Assembly: GCF_000424545.1 (NCBI RefSeq)
Contig: NZ_AUKC01000040.1
Coordinates: 1 to 36,337 of the forward strand
DNA: 36,337 nt
DNA from: Butyrivibrio sp. NC3005
GTDB taxonomy: Bacteria; Bacillota; Clostridia; Lachnospirales; Lachnospiraceae
Direction: 5' to 3'
Positions 34,941-36,337 of the stretch are shown piece after piece. A program made the position numbers and the translations under genes. Position 1 is the first letter of the stretch. Each line of letters starts with the position of its first letter. The notes beneath the pieces were generated by a model. That model was given only the letters and a program-made list of their open reading frames with translations, ran no database searches and had not been told where the DNA came from.

Positions 34941-35918
34941 ATGAAAAAACAACTATTAATACTTACTATCACATCTTTACTATTAATTAGTGGATGTTCA
35001 AAACCACAATCAACAACTGACACCATGCCAAATACAACCTCCGAAAACTCTCAAGATTCTATTACTAATACAAATAACAATGAACATATTGAGAGTACAG
35101 AAACAACAGATTACTCTGATTATATAGGATTATGGTCCACAGATGGTTCACGAATAAAAGATAATGGCGCTGAATTTACTATAGAAATTCAAGCAAACAA
35201 AATAACTAATGCTTATCTTTTTACACAAACAAGCTCATATGATAGATTTGCTGAAATTGAAAATATAACTGGCACTATCGAAAATGGAACTTGCACATAT
35301 AAATTCACTGATGATGGTTGGGGTAATAGCGGAACGCTTTTAATTCACTTAGAGAATAATACTATTACTATTGATGTAAAAGATTTTGTTATGTCGGATC
35401 AAAACGTAATTGGTTACGGAATTGATGGACATTATGATTTAATTAAAGTTCAAGAAAATGATTCACAAAATACCACCAGCAATACTAGCTTAAAAAAATA
35501 TAATGAGAACTGGACTACTGAACAGATAATGGCTGAACTTGATAAACGAAAATCAAACAAGAATGCCACCTCATACTATTCTGTTTTCCTAAAATATATG
35601 GAAGAAGATCGTGAATGCACTGATATCTCTGTCGATTGCTATCCACTTTTTAATACAGATACTCAATATTATCACGCATCAGATTTCGAAAACCTTCCTC
35701 CTGTAATCATTCATTTAGCAAAAAACGAAATCTATGCCAGACATGGTTATATTTTTACTGATTCCGATTTAAACAATTTTTATCTCTCTCAACTATGGTA
35801 TATTCCCGAAATCCAAGCAGCAGACTTTAATGATAACGAATTTAATGAATACGAAAAATACAATCTAGAACTTCTTTCCAAATTAGATACATATAAAAAA
35901 GGGGCTGTGAAAAAATGA
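34941..35918 (+). CDS. YARHG-domain lipoprotein
   Basis: A 325-aa surface lipoprotein: signal peptide KKQLLILTITSLLLISGC with lipobox LISGC, a Thr/Ser/Asn-rich linker (about 22-58), and a beta-rich domain starting IGLWSTDGSRIKD (about 62-175). A second spacer follows, then a C-terminal YARHG domain (about 255-318, LAKNEIYARHGYIF then LSQLWYIPEIQAADF). YARHG domains occur extracellularly and may bind cell wall or glycans; the function is unproven. RBS GAGAGGA. It is flanked on both sides by insertion-sequence remains and has low-GC codons. Confidence 0.85.
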   Translation: MKKQLLILTITSLLLISGCSKPQSTTDTMPNTTSENSQDSITNTNNNEHIESTETTDYSDYIGLWSTDGSRIKDNGAEFTIEIQANKITNAYLFTQTSSYDRFAEIENITGTIENGTCTYKFTDDGWGNSGTLLIHLENNTITIDVKDFVMSDQNVIGYGIDGHYDLIKVQENDSQNTTSNTSLKKYNENWTTEQIMAELDKRKSNKNATSYYSVFLKYMEEDRECTDISVDCYPLFNTDTQYYHASDFENLPPVIIHLAKNEIYARHGYIFTDSDLNNFYLSQLWYIPEIQAADFNDNEFNEYEKYNLELLSKLDTYKKGAVKK

Positions 35919-36099
35919 GAAATATTTCATTATCAATATCATTTTGCGAAACAAGCTGTTGCGTAATTGGGAACAGCCTGTAAAACTGATGCATATATAA
36001 GAGATTTCGTGGAGAGAATGATTTTACATCCGGCAACTCTTTTTGATATTGTCAATATTACTTTACACTTATTACTCGTACATCCAGTTACCTGTTTTA
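35919..36099. other. Non-coding gap before the right-edge transposase
   Basis: No ORF supported. A short inverted repeat (GCTGTT at about 35955 with AACAGC at about 35972) could be a weak terminator for the lipoprotein gene. The remainder probably includes the end of the insertion element whose transposase is read on the minus strand. Confidence 0.4.
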
Positions 36100-36337
36100 T
36101 TATGCAGCCATTGCCATTGAATCATAGTATCGCTTTCTCTTGACCATAGGAGGAAGACCATTATTGGAGGTACATATCCTCCTGTTATTCCAATAGCTGA
36201 TAAAGTATCTCCAGCTTATTACCTTTAGTTCTTCAACAGTAAACTGAGTAGATTTAATATTTCTGGAGTAGAACAGTTCATCTTTCATCCTTGCCCACAT
36301 ACTTTCGCACCTGGCATTATCATGACATCTGCCACCA
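36100..36337 (-). CDS. IS3-family transposase (OrfB), C-terminal part, cut by window edge
   Basis: On the minus strand the frame enters at the right edge as GGRCHDNARCESMWARMKDE and continues LFYSRNIKSTQFTVEELK, SYWNNRRICTSNNGLPP and MVKRKRYYDSMAMAA to TAA. The H-D-N-A-x-C-E-S block holds the last catalytic Glu, and Y-W-N-N-R-R-I-x-x-x-x-x-G-L-P-P is the typical ending of an IS3-family group. The first available ATG (36300) is internal, not the true start. It is a different group from the remnant at 34293-34488. Whether the whole element is intact cannot be seen. Confidence 0.88.
   Translation of the reverse strand, partial: GGRCHDNARCESMWARMKDELFYSRNIKSTQFTVEELKVISWRYFISYWNNRRICTSNNGLPPMVKRKRYYDSMAMAA

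Noticed and set aside
1..36337. CRISPR array, rRNA, prophage or restriction/defence island
   Set aside because: No regularly spaced repeats, rRNA or phage structural genes are seen. The only nuclease-type mobile system is the partial TnpB element at the left edge.

Overview
The window is low-GC, densely packed DNA with Gram-positive features: strong GGAGG-type ribosome binding sites, lipobox lipoproteins, LplB/YtcP-type sugar ABC transporters without a local ATPase, and class 3-like aldehyde dehydrogenase. The gene content and protein style suggest an anaerobic gut or rumen Clostridia, most likely Lachnospiraceae (Butyrivibrio-like). That assignment is an inference from family resemblance; no rRNA is present.

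Layout. 1-326: right end of an IS200/IS605-type element (tnpB C-terminus plus the probable omega-RNA end), which has cut an AGE-family sugar epimerase gene (to 1193). 1318-5761: small housekeeping and unknown genes: a 59-aa protein, an ArsC/Spx-like protein, a DUF3592-like membrane protein, a Core-2/I-branching (GT14-type) glycosyltransferase, YqeY, a cysteine-rich U32-like gene broken by one in-frame TGA, and a family 6-type hypoxanthine/uracil-DNA glycosylase. 5963-7719 (minus): polysaccharide deacetylase and DUF2804 protein. 7982-12590: aldehyde dehydrogenase, secreted GH3 NagZ-type beta-N-acetylhexosaminidase, and two small membrane-anchored unknowns. 12619-13107 (minus): membrane-anchored unknown. 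13391-15973: copper P-type ATPase carrying an HMA domain at each end, the second with its own internal ribosome binding site, behind a promoter that overlaps an inverted G-tract motif. 16117-16548 (minus): flavodoxin.

16862-28241 is the main functional unit. A divergent LacI-family repressor faces an apparent nine-gene operon: Gfo/Idh/MocA oxidoreductase, a GNAT-like acyltransferase-domain protein, two ABC permeases, a solute-binding lipoprotein, an N-acetylhexosamine 1-kinase-like protein, a ROK kinase, NagB and NagA. Together these look like import and catabolism of an N-acetylhexosamine-containing saccharide, with GlcNAc-6-phosphate flowing through NagA and NagB into fructose-6-phosphate. 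The oxidoreductase and acyltransferase-like protein have no obvious place in the textbook route. No glycosidase or phosphorylase is encoded in the operon, although a secreted GlcNAc-releasing GH3 lies 7 kb upstream.

28428-33232 (minus): AI-2E-family permease, tRNA-Pro(TGG), and a large PAS-GGDEF-EAL-PAS-GGDEF cyclic-di-GMP protein. 33510-36337: an accessory segment with a small lipoprotein, a severed upstream gene, remnants of two transposase types, a truncated YARHG-domain gene, an intact YARHG lipoprotein, and the C-terminus of an IS3-family transposase running off the right edge.
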